Assembly (NCBI RefSeq): GCF_007995085.1
Contig: NZ_VOQS01000005.1
Location: 2,108,001 to 2,172,000 of the forward strand
Direction of reading: 5' to 3'
Source of the DNA: Paraburkholderia azotifigens
GTDB taxonomy: Bacteria > Pseudomonadota > Gammaproteobacteria > Burkholderiales > Burkholderiaceae
DNA length: 64,000 nucleotides
The position numbers and the translations under genes were made by a program. Each line of letters starts with the position of its first letter. The stretch's first letter is position 1. Shown piece after piece: positions 46,887 to 56,388 of this stretch. Under the pieces are notes generated by a model that was not told the origin of the DNA, made no database searches, and worked only from the letters and a program-made list of their open reading frames with translations.

Positions 46887-48287
46887 ATGAACGTCAACGC
46901 AGGGCCCAGGCTCGATCGCTTGCCGATGTCGGGATTTCACCGGCGCATCATGTGGTTGATCGGCATTGGCATGTTTTTCGATGGTTTCGATATCTATGTT
47001 GCGTCGACGGTGCTCGGTGCAACGCTGAAATCTGGCTTCTCCACGCTCGGACAGAACGCGCTGTTCGTGTCGCTGACTTTTCTCGGCATGATGCTCGGCT
47101 CGCTCGGCACCGGTTTTCTCGGGGACCGCTTCGGACGGCGCTTCACCTATCAGGCGAATCTCGCTGTGTTCGGACTGGCGTCGCTCGGCGCCGCACTCGC
47201 GCCGAACATGAGCGTGCTGATCGCGTGCCGCTTCGTAATGGGCCTCGGACTCGGCGCGGAGAACGTGGTCGGTTACTCGACGCTGACCGAGTTCGTGCCG
47301 CCGCAAAAACGCGGCAAGCTCCAGGGGCTGATGGCAGTGTTCGTCGTGTCGGGTTTGCCCGTCGCGGGGCTGATTGGACTGCTGCTGATTCCGTCGTTCG
47401 GTTGGCGCGCGATGTTTGTGCTCGGGGGCATTGGCGCGCTCGGCGTCTGGTATGCGCGCAAGTCGTTGCCCGAGTCGCCGCGCTGGCTCGATTCCGTCGG
47501 ACGGCACGACGAAGCCGATGCGATTTTGCGCCGCATCGAAACCGAGGTGACGGCCGCGCGAGGCGGCGAGCCTCTGCCCGCTTTCGTTCCCGTGAAGACG
47601 GGTGTGGGCGCACCGCAAGCGCTGTCATTCGGGTCGCTGTTCAGCGGCACGATGCTGCAACGGATGATCGTCGGTTGCGTGACGCTCGTCGTCATCAACA
47701 CGCTGCTGTATGGCTTCGTGACCTGGCTGCCGACGTTCTTCGTTCATCAGGGTTTCAGCATCGCGAAGTCGTTCGGCTTTGCGCTCGTGATGTCGCTCGG
47801 CGCGCCTATCGGTTCCGCAATCGGCGCGCTCACGGCCGATGCGTGGGGACGCAAGCCCACCATCATCGGCTCGTCGCTCGCTGCGATCCTGTTCGGCGCG
47901 ATGTATCCGTTCGTCACGAGCCCCGTGATTCTGCCCATCATCGGACTGCTTCTGACCATTCCCATCTACGTGCTGGTCGCGCTGCTCTTCGCCGTGTACG
48001 TGCCCGAACTCTTTCCAACTGAAGTGCGGTTGCGCGCATCGGGCCTCTGCAACACGCTGGGACGCGGCGCAACCATCGTCACGCCTTTCATCGTGGTATC
48101 GCTTTTCGCGCAGTACGGGATAGTCGGCGTGCTCGCGATGATGATCGGTTTGCTCGCCGTGCAGATCGCCGTGGTCGCATGGCTGGGCGTCGAGCCGACG
48201 GGACAGCGCCTCGAAGACCTTCAGCCGGAAGACACGCTTACGCGCGACACGCTCCATGCCGACGCGCACGCTTCGCCTCTCAAATGA
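46887..48287 (+). CDS. MFS transporter, metabolite:H+ symporter type
   Basis: 466 residues from ATG 46887 (ACAGGAGAC upstream). It has the sugar-porter/AAHS signature GDRFGRRFTYQANLAVFGL, the central LPESPRWLDSVGRHDEADAIL and the late VPELFPTEVRLRASGLCNT. Such carriers import aromatic acids, dicarboxylates or sugars. It differs from the two ACS-type carriers in this window. Confidence 0.93.
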   Translation: MNVNAGPRLDRLPMSGFHRRIMWLIGIGMFFDGFDIYVASTVLGATLKSGFSTLGQNALFVSLTFLGMMLGSLGTGFLGDRFGRRFTYQANLAVFGLASLGAALAPNMSVLIACRFVMGLGLGAENVVGYSTLTEFVPPQKRGKLQGLMAVFVVSGLPVAGLIGLLLIPSFGWRAMFVLGGIGALGVWYARKSLPESPRWLDSVGRHDEADAILRRIETEVTAARGGEPLPAFVPVKTGVGAPQALSFGSLFSGTMLQRMIVGCVTLVVINTLLYGFVTWLPTFFVHQGFSIAKSFGFALVMSLGAPIGSAIGALTADAWGRKPTIIGSSLAAILFGAMYPFVTSPVILPIIGLLLTIPIYVLVALLFAVYVPELFPTEVRLRASGLCNTLGRGATIVTPFIVVSLFAQYGIVGVLAMMIGLLAVQIAVVAWLGVEPTGQRLEDLQPEDTLTRDTLHADAHASPLK

Positions 48288-48305
48288 TTCGACAGGAACC
48301 ATGCA

Positions 48306-49817
48306 ATGGATACAACCAACACGCAGCACTACGACGCACAATTGTTGATCGACGGCGAATGGACGGACGCCGAGGAAGGCCGCACGCTCGACATTCTGAA
48401 TCCCGCGACGGGTGAAGTGATCGGCGCGCTCGCATCGGCTTCGGCTGACGATGTGGATCGCGCGGTGCAGGCCGGACATCGCGCATTCGAAGGCGGCGCG
48501 TGGCGCGACATGTCGATCCAGCAACGTGCGCGCATTCTCAATCGTTTCGCTGATCTGTTCGAAGCGGATCTCGAACAGTTCTACAAGCTGGAAACGCTGA
48601 ATAACGGCCGGCCGATTTCGGAAACGCGCGCGCAGATTTCACGGCTGCCGCAGTTCTATCGCTATTTCGCGGCGCTCGCGCTGACACGACGCAGCGACGT
48701 GATTCCGATCGAAGGGCCGTATCTGTGCTACACGCAGCGCGTGCCGCTCGGCGTGGTCGCGCTGATGACGTCGTTCAATCATCCGTTGATGATTCTCTCG
48801 AAGAGCCTCGCGCCTGCGCTCGCGACGGGCAACAGCGTGGTTATCAAGGCATCGGAACAGACGCCGCTCACGACCGTGCGGCTCGTGAAGCTGCTGCAGG
48901 AAGCGGGCGTGCCCAGGGGCGTCGTCAACGTGGTGAACGGAGAAGGGCGCGAAGCGGGCGCGGCGCTCGCGCGACATCCGCTGATCCGCAAAGTGGTATT
49001 TACGGGCGGCACGGAAGTCGGGCGCTCGATCGGCGAGGCTGCCGCGCGCAATTTTGCGCTGGCCACGCTGGAACTCGGCGGCAAAGGGGCGGTAATCCTG
49101 TTCGACGACTTCGATATCGAGCGCGCAGTGAACGGCGCGGCATTCGCCGCGTTCATCGGCGCGGGACAGACCTGCGTGTGCGGCGCGCGCATCCTCGTGC
49201 AGAAGTCGATGTATGCAGCGTTTCTCGAACGTTTCCGCGCGAAGGCAGAGCGCATCCGCGTGGGCGATCCGACCGATGCAAAGACCCAGCTTGGGCCCGT
49301 GATTTCGGAGCGCTCGCGGCAGCGCATTCTCGCGATGCTCGAACGCGCGAAGGAGGCGGGCGCGAAAGTGCTGACGGGCGGACGCGTACCGCAAGAACTG
49401 ACGTCCGGCTACTTTCTCGAGCCGACCGTGATCTATGACGCGAATCCGCAATCGGAGATCGGCCAGGATGAGGTCTTCGGGCCTGTGACGGTCGTGATGC
49501 CGTTCGAAGACGAAGCCGATGCGATCCGTATCGCCAACGATACGCAGTTCGGCCTCGCCGCTTCCATCTGGACGCAGGACGTCGCGCGTGCGCATCGCGT
49601 CGCGAGCAGGCTGGAATTCGGCATGGTGTGGGTGAACGATCATCATCGTCTGGACCCGGCGTCGCCGTGGGGCGGATTCAAGAACAGCGGCGTCGGGCGC
49701 GAGACGGGCATCGAGTCATTCGACCAGTTCAGCGAACCGCGCGCGGTGACGATCAACACGACGGGCAAAACAGTCGACTGGTACGCGGACGATGGTGAAC
49801 TGAAGCGGCTGAACTAG
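48306..49817 (+). CDS. NAD(P)-dependent aldehyde dehydrogenase
   Basis: 503 residues. The ALDH motifs are MTSFNHPLMILSKSLAPALA, the general base Glu in LELGGKGAVI, the nucleophile Cys in GAGQTCVCGARI and DEVFGPVTVVMPF. It lies 18 bases after the MFS gene and is last in the operon. The set GntR, crotonase, carrier and dehydrogenase parallels the 16.5-24 kb operon but lacks its own CoA ligase, so it may rely on one encoded elsewhere. Confidence 0.94.
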   Translation: MDTTNTQHYDAQLLIDGEWTDAEEGRTLDILNPATGEVIGALASASADDVDRAVQAGHRAFEGGAWRDMSIQQRARILNRFADLFEADLEQFYKLETLNNGRPISETRAQISRLPQFYRYFAALALTRRSDVIPIEGPYLCYTQRVPLGVVALMTSFNHPLMILSKSLAPALATGNSVVIKASEQTPLTTVRLVKLLQEAGVPRGVVNVVNGEGREAGAALARHPLIRKVVFTGGTEVGRSIGEAAARNFALATLELGGKGAVILFDDFDIERAVNGAAFAAFIGAGQTCVCGARILVQKSMYAAFLERFRAKAERIRVGDPTDAKTQLGPVISERSRQRILAMLERAKEAGAKVLTGGRVPQELTSGYFLEPTVIYDANPQSEIGQDEVFGPVTVVMPFEDEADAIRIANDTQFGLAASIWTQDVARAHRVASRLEFGMVWVNDHHRLDPASPWGGFKNSGVGRETGIESFDQFSEPRAVTINTTGKTVDWYADDGELKRLN

Positions 49818-49849
49818 GCAGCGGGGGCGTCGAACCGGAGCCGGCGGGG

Positions 49850-49869
49850 AGCGTCGGGCGCGCGACGCT
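49850..49869 (+). terminator. GC-rich hairpin after the dehydrogenase gene
   Basis: AGCGTCG-GGCGCG-CGACGCT, a 7-bp perfect stem 33 bases after the stop, followed by TCCCTCCC. It has no T-run, so termination is possible but not certain. Confidence 0.4.
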
Positions 49870-50344
49870 TCCCTCCCGCATGTGTCCGGCACGATGCGTC
49901 CTGTCATGAAACGTGCGTTATCTTGCCCGGCGCGCGTTCTGCTGCGCCCAGGCCATCGCTGTTCCGAATGATTTCCGAAATGTGAATGTGGCACTGTTCA
50001 CCATCTGCCGATGAGGTGGCTTCGCGGGCCCCGTCGGTGCCGGGCTCGAATGAGAGATCCACGGTGCAGCCGTGGTCATACGCGGTCCGCAACCGCGCAC
50101 AGGCGCATTGATTTCGACGATCGCGCTTGACGCTGCCGCCCCCTAAACGGCAAAGCCGCTCAGCTTCTTCTGCTTTTGTTCAGGATTTGCTGAAGGTGTC
50201 CATCGAACCGATTCAATTCCGCGACACGGCGCCCGTAACGGCGCACTGTTTGCGGCACATTCGCCGCAATGCATCCACTCGCCTTCGTGACGCGTATAAC
50301 CTTCAAGAACACGCATTGCGGATTCACGTTGAGAGGAGTCGCCG
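49870..50344. other. intergenic stretch before the lipid-modification cluster
   Basis: No firm gene. A 62-codon minus frame at 49904-50092 (TTG start) reads LSFEPGTDGAREATSSADGE and HIHISEIIRNSDGL, which is protein-like, but it lacks a good start. The promoter of the DUF1295 operon should be in the last 150 bases. Confidence 0.4.
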
Positions 50345-51124
50345 ATGTCACCCGTCGTCGCTGCGTCGATTGCGTTCGTGTTGCTCGTCGCGCTGTTCGC
50401 GGCCTTCTGGGTGTGGCAGCAGGCGAGCGCGAACGCCGGCATGATCGATCCGATATGGGCGTTTTCGCTGGGCGCGATCGCGCTGTTCTATGGAATGGCG
50501 AGCAACGGCGATCCGCTTGCCCGCGCGCTCGTCGCGTTCGGCGGCGGCATCTGGGGCGCGCGCCTGGGCTGGCATTTATGGCGGCGTAACGCGGGCAAGC
50601 CGGAAGACCCGCGTTATCACCGGTTCCGCGAGCAGTGGGGCGCAGACGCGGGGCGCAAGATGTTCTGGTTTCTCGAACTGCAAACGGTCGTCTCAGTCGT
50701 GCTGTCGCTTGCATTCGCGGTGCCTGCGTGGCGGGCGGCCCCGCCTTCGGCCGCATGGGTCGCGATAGCGGTGCTGATCTGGCTCGCGTCGGTGGGCGGC
50801 GAGGCGATTGCTGACAGTCAGCTCAGACGCTTCGTCGCCGATCCGGCGAACAGTGGAAATGTGTGCCGCGTCGGCCTGTGGCGCTATTCGCGGCATCCTA
50901 ATTACTTTTTCGAATGCCTGCATTGGGTCGCATACGTCGCGCTTTCGGTGGGCTCGCCCTGGGTATGGCTGACACTGATTCCACCCGTGCTGATGGCATG
51001 GCTGCTGATGAAGTTATCCGGCGTGCCGATGCTCGAAGCGCATCTGGTCCATTCGCGTCCTGGCTACGCCGAGTACATGCGTGAGACCAGCGCGTTGATA
51101 CCGATGCCGCCGCGCCGCGGCTGA
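50345..51124 (+). CDS. DUF1295 family membrane protein (steroid 5-alpha reductase fold)
   Basis: 259 residues from ATG 50345 with GAGAGGAG upstream. Seven or so membrane segments; the conserved C-terminal block is GLWRYSRHPNYFFECLHWVAY with LEAHLVHSRPGYAEYMRET, as in DUF1295 and isoprenylcysteine/steroid reductase relatives. DUF1295 genes are recurrent partners of cyclopropane-synthase-like methyltransferases and FAD amine oxidases in bacterial fatty-acid modification loci, where a role in reducing or rearranging a membrane-lipid double bond is suspected. Confidence 0.92.
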   Translation: MSPVVAASIAFVLLVALFAAFWVWQQASANAGMIDPIWAFSLGAIALFYGMASNGDPLARALVAFGGGIWGARLGWHLWRRNAGKPEDPRYHRFREQWGADAGRKMFWFLELQTVVSVVLSLAFAVPAWRAAPPSAAWVAIAVLIWLASVGGEAIADSQLRRFVADPANSGNVCRVGLWRYSRHPNYFFECLHWVAYVALSVGSPWVWLTLIPPVLMAWLLMKLSGVPMLEAHLVHSRPGYAEYMRETSALIPMPPRRG

Positions 51125-51173
51125 TGTCTACCGATTCCCGACACGCCTTCCACTCACGCAAACGGTGCACGCC

Positions 51174-52271
51174 ATGACATTCACGGCACCCGGGCCTTCA
51201 ATCGACAATCCGAAACACGCTTGCGAAGACTGGCTGATCCATGCGTGCGAACGAGGCTGGGTGCCCGACCGGCTGATCCGCGCTGGCATGCGCCGCTTGA
51301 TGCGGCAGCGTCTGATCGAAGAAGGCGCGTTCGATTGCGCGCTTCGTTCGCAACGGTTCAGCGCGTTCATCGACGAGTTGCGCGCAAGCCCCGTCGCAAT
51401 CGAGACCGATGCCGCGAACACGCAACACTACGAGTTGCCGCCGTCGTTCTTCGAGGCGCATCTGGGTCCGCACCTGAAGTATTCGTGCTGCCTGTATCCA
51501 GACGGAGACGAGACGCTCGAGCAGGCAGAGCAGGCGATGCTCGCGCTTTACGCAGAGCGCGCGCAGATCGAAGACGGTCAGACCATACTCGACCTCGGTT
51601 GCGGCTGGGGAGCGCTCGCGTTGTGGCTCGCCATGCGTTACCCGCGAGCGCAGATCGTGGCCCTGTCGAACTCGCGTGGCCAACGCGAATTCATTGAAGC
51701 GCGGGCAGCGTCAGCCGGCATCGCGAATCTGCGCGTCGTAGCGGGCAACGTCGCGCAGTTCGAATTCGAACCTGCGTTACGCACCGGCTATTTCGACCGC
51801 GTGCTGTCCGTCGAGATGTTCGAGCATATGAAGAACTATGGGTTGCTGCTAGAGCGCATTGCGCGCTGGATGCGCCCCGATGGCAAGCTCTTCGTCCATA
51901 TCTTCGCGCATCGGACGATGGGATGGCATTTTCAAACCCGCGATGTGACGGACTGGATGTCGACGTACTTTTTTACTGGCGGCACGATGCCGTCGCAAGC
52001 GTTGTTGCGGCACTTTCAGAACGATCTGCGCATCGACAGGCAATGGTGGATCGGCGGTGCGCACTATGCGCGCACGGCTGAGCACTGGCTGGCGAATCTC
52101 GACGCAGCACGCGCACAGGTGATGCCCGAGCTCGCCCTGGCCTACGGTGTGGATACTGCGGCACTGTGGTTTCAGCGCTGGCGGATGTTCTACATGAGCG
52201 TGTCCGAACTCTTCGGCTACGCAAAAGGCAACGAGTGGGGCGTAGCACACTACCTGTTCGAGAAGCGGTGA
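51174..52271 (+). CDS. cyclopropane-fatty-acyl-phospholipid synthase-like methyltransferase
   Basis: 365 residues from ATG 51174. SAM-binding motif TILDLGCGWGALALWLA, then YFDRVLSVEMFEHMKNYGLLLERI and FVHIFAHRTMGWHF. The lipid-binding N-terminal domain of classical Cfa is short, and Ser/Cys in LKYSCCLYPDG replaces the usual Y-x-x-Y-F start, so it belongs to a Cfa-related branch. It is the second gene of the plus-strand operon; a second Cfa homologue is on the opposite strand at 52919. Confidence 0.92.
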   Translation: MTFTAPGPSIDNPKHACEDWLIHACERGWVPDRLIRAGMRRLMRQRLIEEGAFDCALRSQRFSAFIDELRASPVAIETDAANTQHYELPPSFFEAHLGPHLKYSCCLYPDGDETLEQAEQAMLALYAERAQIEDGQTILDLGCGWGALALWLAMRYPRAQIVALSNSRGQREFIEARAASAGIANLRVVAGNVAQFEFEPALRTGYFDRVLSVEMFEHMKNYGLLLERIARWMRPDGKLFVHIFAHRTMGWHFQTRDVTDWMSTYFFTGGTMPSQALLRHFQNDLRIDRQWWIGGAHYARTAEHWLANLDAARAQVMPELALAYGVDTAALWFQRWRMFYMSVSELFGYAKGNEWGVAHYLFEKR

Positions 52272-52275
52272 CGCG

Positions 52276-52887
52276 ATGAAAATCCCGACGTGGTATGCGC
52301 GAGTTGCATGTGCACTGGCTGCCGTCGCGGTGGCGGCCATTGTGATATCGGCATGTTCGCAATCGCCGGCGAATCCCAATCCACGGGCCGACGTACCGCT
52401 GAAGCCCGCGAACGTCGATCTGCCGCGCTACATGGGGCGCTGGTACGTGATCGCGATCATTCCGTATTTCCTCGAGAGCAAATATGTGGGCAGTTATGCG
52501 GACTGGTCGCTGCGCGAAGACGGCAAGATAGACGACCGCTACACCGCGCATGCGAAGACGTTCGACGCATTGCCGTCGACGTTTCATTTCGTCGACAGCG
52601 TGGTGCCGGGCAGTGAAAACGGCGAATGGAGGGTGCGTATCGTCTGGCCGGTTCACGTGACGCAACTGACGCTTTACGTCGATGACGATTATCGCTATAC
52701 GCTACTCGGCCTTCGCGACAAAAGCCTCGGCTGGATTTTCGCGCGTGAACCTGACGTCAGTGAAGACGTCTATCGCTCGCTGCTCGCGCGCTTTGACGCG
52801 TTGGGTTTCGACGCGTCGCGTTTTCGCCGTGTGCCGCAGCATCCGCATCAGATCGGCAAGCCAGGCTTTCTGCCGCCGGGCGAATGA
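52276..52887 (+). CDS. blc: Blc-type lipocalin
   Basis: 203 residues. N-terminal membrane anchor with lipobox-like VISAC; lipocalin GxW block YMGRWYVIAIIPYF; inner strands YRYTLLGLRDKSLGWIFARE. Only 4 bases separate it from the methyltransferase stop, so the lipocalin is translated as part of the lipid-modification operon and may move modified acyl chains or lysolipids across the periplasm. It is distinct from the lipocalin at 3048. Confidence 0.93.
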   Translation: MKIPTWYARVACALAAVAVAAIVISACSQSPANPNPRADVPLKPANVDLPRYMGRWYVIAIIPYFLESKYVGSYADWSLREDGKIDDRYTAHAKTFDALPSTFHFVDSVVPGSENGEWRVRIVWPVHVTQLTLYVDDDYRYTLLGLRDKSLGWIFAREPDVSEDVYRSLLARFDALGFDASRFRRVPQHPHQIGKPGFLPPGE

Positions 52888-52918
52888 CGCCGGAACCGGG
52901 CCGCGTTCTGCACGCCGC

Positions 52919-54130
52919 TCACGCGGCGGCGGTGAGAACGAAATGCCTGACGTCCGTGCGCTGTTCTGCGAAGCCCGCCTCGCAATACGCGAAGTAGAGT
53001 TGCCAGGTGCGAATGAAAAGGTCGTCGAAACCGAGCCCGCGCACCGCTTCGAGGTTCGCCTCGAAGCGCTCGCGCCAGCATTGCAGCGTGCGCGCATAGT
53101 CGCTCCCGAACGATAGCGACTCGACCGTCTCCAGGCCCGCGCGTTTCGCCGCGAGTCGAAAGCGCCCGGCGCCCGGCAGCATGCCGCCCGGAAAGATGTA
53201 TTCGCGGATGAAGTCGCTGGAGGAACGGTACGCGGCGAAGTGCGAGTCGTCGATCGTGATCGACTGGACGAATGCGCGCGCGTCTTGCGCCAACAAGCGT
53301 TTCAGCGCCGTGAAGAACGTATGCCAGTAGCGCTCTCCCACGGCTTCGAACATTTCGACCGACACCACTGCGTCATAGATGCCACGCAAGTCCCTGTAGT
53401 CGCGCAACTCGATCGAGACGAGATCGTCGAGTCCGGCTTGCGCTACGCGCTCGCGCGCCCATTCGTGCTGTGCCGCGGAAATCGTTACGCCATGCACGCG
53501 GATACCCAACCGGCCAGCGTGCAGCGCGAAGCCGCCCCAGCCGCAGCCGATCTCCAGCACGCGCATGCCGGCGCGCAACTGCAACACGTCGACGATGCGC
53601 TGATATTTGGCCGCCTGGGCATCGTCGAGCGTACGGTTGGCATCGCCGTCGAACAGCGCGCTCGAATAGGTCATGCTCGGGTCGAGCCACAGCGCGTAGA
53701 ACGCATTGCCGAGATCGTAGTGCGCGTGGACGTTGCGCTGGCTGCCACGCCGTGTGTTCGGGCGCAGCCAGTGCCGCAATCCATAGAAGAGCCGCGCCGG
53801 CATGCTGCCCGCCACGGTGCGCGGCAACGCAGCCTCGTTGCGGATGCCCAGCCTCAGCAGCGCCACGATGTCGGGCGTGTCGAGCCATCGCGCGCGGTAC
53901 GCTTCGGCAAAACCGATATCGCCTGCCAGGAGGATTGCGCGACACGCGCGCCAGTCGCGCAGGATGAGTTGTGCGCACGGATGAGCGTGCGGGTCGCCGA
54001 ATACGCGTTGCTGGCCGCCGGGCGTCGTCAGAACGAGATGGCCGACGCGCAAGCGGCCCAGCAACGCGAGAAACAGCCGGGCGAAGGCAGGCGCACCGCC
54101 CGCGGCATAGAAGGCGCGCTGAAACGTCAT
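52919..54130 (-). CDS. cfa: cyclopropane-fatty-acyl-phospholipid synthase
   Basis: 403 residues from ATG 54130, overlapping the DUF1365 stop (ATGA). It has an N-terminal lipid-binding domain (SCP-like, VFGDPHAHPCAQLILRDWRA), the substrate motif NVHAHYDLGNAFYALWLDPSMTYS, SAM motif VLEIGCGWGGFALHAG and VSVEMFEAVGERYW. These are full classical CFA features. The enzyme methylates unsaturated acyl chains in phospholipids; with the FAD enzyme and DUF1365 upstream, products such as methylated or furan fatty acids are also conceivable (inference from such clusters elsewhere). Confidence 0.94.
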   Translation of the reverse strand: MTFQRAFYAAGGAPAFARLFLALLGRLRVGHLVLTTPGGQQRVFGDPHAHPCAQLILRDWRACRAILLAGDIGFAEAYRARWLDTPDIVALLRLGIRNEAALPRTVAGSMPARLFYGLRHWLRPNTRRGSQRNVHAHYDLGNAFYALWLDPSMTYSSALFDGDANRTLDDAQAAKYQRIVDVLQLRAGMRVLEIGCGWGGFALHAGRLGIRVHGVTISAAQHEWARERVAQAGLDDLVSIELRDYRDLRGIYDAVVSVEMFEAVGERYWHTFFTALKRLLAQDARAFVQSITIDDSHFAAYRSSSDFIREYIFPGGMLPGAGRFRLAAKRAGLETVESLSFGSDYARTLQCWRERFEANLEAVRGLGFDDLFIRTWQLYFAYCEAGFAEQRTDVRHFVLTAAA

Positions 54131-54930
54131 GGTCGCGATTCCTCGTTGGTTGTTGCTGGACGCGAGTGAGGCAAGGGCGGTTGTCTGCCGTGGAAAGGCA
54201 CCTTTTTGAGCCACAGGCGCAGGGCCTGCCAATGAATGCGCGCGATAACGCCGACCGTGAGAAGCGGTTGCCGTGCGAGCGCGCGCAACGCACGGGCGCG
54301 TGTAAGAGGGCGCTTGTCGAGCGAAATGGCCGTGCGGATCAGGAGCCCTTGCGCATCGTGATAATCGATGGAGATCGAAGAAGCGCGCGCGCTTTCGCGG
54401 ATGCGGAAGGCGTAATGGCCTTCGGCGCGGCAAAACGGCGACACGTGCAGCGTCTTCGTGCAAACGAGGTTGGTGTTTGCGTCGATCGGACGGTGGTCCG
54501 CTGCTTTGAGCAGATACGAATGGCGCTCGCCGAATGTGTTGCGCACCTCGGCGAGCAATACGCGCAGATTGCCGTCACGGTCGTGACAGAGCCAGAAGCT
54601 GACGGGGTTGAACGCGTAGCCGAAGATGCGCGGAAAGGTCTGCAGCCAGATAGAGCCGCCATCGAGATCGACGCCTGTGTCTGCGAGCTTGCCGCGTATC
54701 CACACGATCGGATCCGTGCCGTCGCATGCGCCGTAGTCGCCCTTCATCAGGCTCAGCGGTCGAAGACGATCGATGCCCAGCCACCAGCAATCCAGTTCCG
54801 GAAGCCTCGCGAGATCGCAACGAATGCAGAACACGGGATAGACGAAACGGTGACGCACGGGGCGCAGCCGTTCGTGAACGACGTGACCGGAGAGCAGCCA
54901 CGCTGCACTATCGGATGATGTTCTGTTCAT
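54127..54930 (-). CDS. DUF1365 family protein
   Basis: 267 residues from ATG 54930, overlapping the FAD-enzyme stop. DUF1365 features: HERLRPVRHRFVYPVFCIRC, FGYAFNPVSFWLCHDRDGNL, VRNTFGERHSYLL and KTLHVSPFCRAEGHYAF. The function is unknown, but the gene nearly always sits between an amine-oxidase-like FAD gene and a cfa gene, as here, in loci that respond to singlet oxygen or other membrane stress. Confidence 0.93.
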   Translation of the reverse strand: MNRTSSDSAAWLLSGHVVHERLRPVRHRFVYPVFCIRCDLARLPELDCWWLGIDRLRPLSLMKGDYGACDGTDPIVWIRGKLADTGVDLDGGSIWLQTFPRIFGYAFNPVSFWLCHDRDGNLRVLLAEVRNTFGERHSYLLKAADHRPIDANTNLVCTKTLHVSPFCRAEGHYAFRIRESARASSISIDYHDAQGLLIRTAISLDKRPLTRARALRALARQPLLTVGVIARIHWQALRLWLKKVPFHGRQPPLPHSRPATTNEESRP

Positions 54931-56225
54931 CGCACGGACCACGCGGGTTCGACGCCGAAGTCGCCCGCAACGCGCAGCGCCGACTTCAGCCCGTCTTCAT
55001 GGAAACCATAGCCCGTCCATGCGCCCGCGAACCACGTGCGCCGCACGCCCTGTAACGAAGGGAGGTGAGTTTGAGCGGCGACGGCCGCGCTGTCGAGCAG
55101 CGGATGATCATAGTCGAACCGCTTCAGGATCGTTTCGCGTGAGGGCGGTCGTGAAGGATTGAGCGTCACGATCACGGGTCTGCTGAATGGCAAAGGCTGC
55201 AGACGGTTGATCAGATAGCTCACGCAGACAGGCCGCATGCCGCTTGTGCCGTGTGACACATAGTTCCATGCGGACCAGACCCGCTCGCGGCGCGGAAGCA
55301 ATGCCGCATCGGTGTGCAGCCACGCTACATTGGGTTGATAGCGGATCGCGCCGAGCACGCAACGTTCGTCGTGGTCCGGGTCTTCGAGCAGACGCAGCGT
55401 ATCGGGCGCGTGCGTGGCGAGAACGGCCGCGTCGAAGTGCTCCCATCCTGATCCGCTTGCGATCAGGACGCCATCGTGCGCGCGGCGCACCGCGAAGACG
55501 GGCGCGTTCGTCCGTACGTTGTCCAGCGTGGCGGCGATCCTGCGCACATACTCGCGTGCGCCGCCTGCGACTGTTTTCCAGCGTGGGCGCTGACTTACCT
55601 GCAGCAGTGCATGGTTCAGGCAGAAGCGCAAAAAGGTCGCGGCGGGGAAGCGCAGCACGTCGGATGTCGCGCACGACCAGATCGCAGCTGCCATCGGCAA
55701 CAGGTAGTGTTGTCGGAAAGGCGCGCCGTAACGGCCCGCCGTCAGCAGATCGTCCACCGAGCATCCGCTGGCGCACGCCGCTGCGAGATGTGTTTCAGCC
55801 GCCGAGTTGAAACGCATGATGTCGCGCAACATGGCTAGAAAGCTCGGCGAGAGCATATTGCGCCGCTGCGCGAACACGGTGTTCAGATTGGTGCCCGCCC
55901 ATTCGAGCCGCCCATGATCGAGCGAGACAGAAAATGTCATGTCGCTTGCGTGTGACGCGACGCCAAGCTCGTCGAAGAGGGCGATCAGGTTGGGATAGGT
56001 GCGATCGTTAAAGACGAGAAAGCCGGTATCGACGGGATGGGTGAAGCCGTCCAGTTCGACGTCGACGGTATTCGCGTGGCCGCCGGCATAGCCCGACGCT
56101 TCGAAAAGGGTTACCTGATGGCGGCGGGCGAGCAGATACGCACTCGCGAGCCCGGCAATACCGGCGCCCACGACGGCGACGCGGCTGCCGGGCGAGACGG
56201 GACAGCTGGCCCTCTGCACATCCAT
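54927..56225 (-). CDS. FAD-dependent amine-oxidase-like enzyme of the lipid-modification cluster
   Basis: 432 residues from ATG 56225. The FAD-binding dinucleotide motif is VAVVGAGIAGLASAYLLARR; the next block is YAGGHANTVDVELDGFTHPVDTGF. The C-terminal part has RRTWFAGAWTGYGFHEDGLKSALRVAG, as in NAD(P)/FAD-binding amine oxidases linked to Cfa/DUF1365. It heads the minus-strand operon and may oxidise or desaturate the acyl chain before or after methyl transfer. A 9-bp inverted repeat lies about 165 bases upstream. Confidence 0.93.
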   Translation of the reverse strand: MDVQRASCPVSPGSRVAVVGAGIAGLASAYLLARRHQVTLFEASGYAGGHANTVDVELDGFTHPVDTGFLVFNDRTYPNLIALFDELGVASHASDMTFSVSLDHGRLEWAGTNLNTVFAQRRNMLSPSFLAMLRDIMRFNSAAETHLAAACASGCSVDDLLTAGRYGAPFRQHYLLPMAAAIWSCATSDVLRFPAATFLRFCLNHALLQVSQRPRWKTVAGGAREYVRRIAATLDNVRTNAPVFAVRRAHDGVLIASGSGWEHFDAAVLATHAPDTLRLLEDPDHDERCVLGAIRYQPNVAWLHTDAALLPRRERVWSAWNYVSHGTSGMRPVCVSYLINRLQPLPFSRPVIVTLNPSRPPSRETILKRFDYDHPLLDSAAVAAQTHLPSLQGVRRTWFAGAWTGYGFHEDGLKSALRVAGDFGVEPAWSVR

Positions 56226-56388
56226 TGCGCGATCTCCCTCAGCGACGGGCGATAGCGGACGCTGAGAGCAGCGGCGCGTCATTCCCCGTGTACGCACGGC
56301 GACAGCAGGCGGATGCAGCCGTGCGGAGGAGTCCTCCCTCGTCTGCTGCCATCGATGCGAGTCGCACCGGGCGCATGGTTTCGCGCTG

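Noticed and set aside
52920..54930. Possible single fused Cfa-DUF1365 protein
   Set aside because: The frames differ and are separated by an ATGA stop/start overlap, so these are two coupled genes.
56312..56324. GGAGGA-G-TCCTCC palindrome similar to part of the IS repeat
   Set aside because: Only ten bases are shared with the IS inverted repeat and no transposase remnant is near; likely coincidence.
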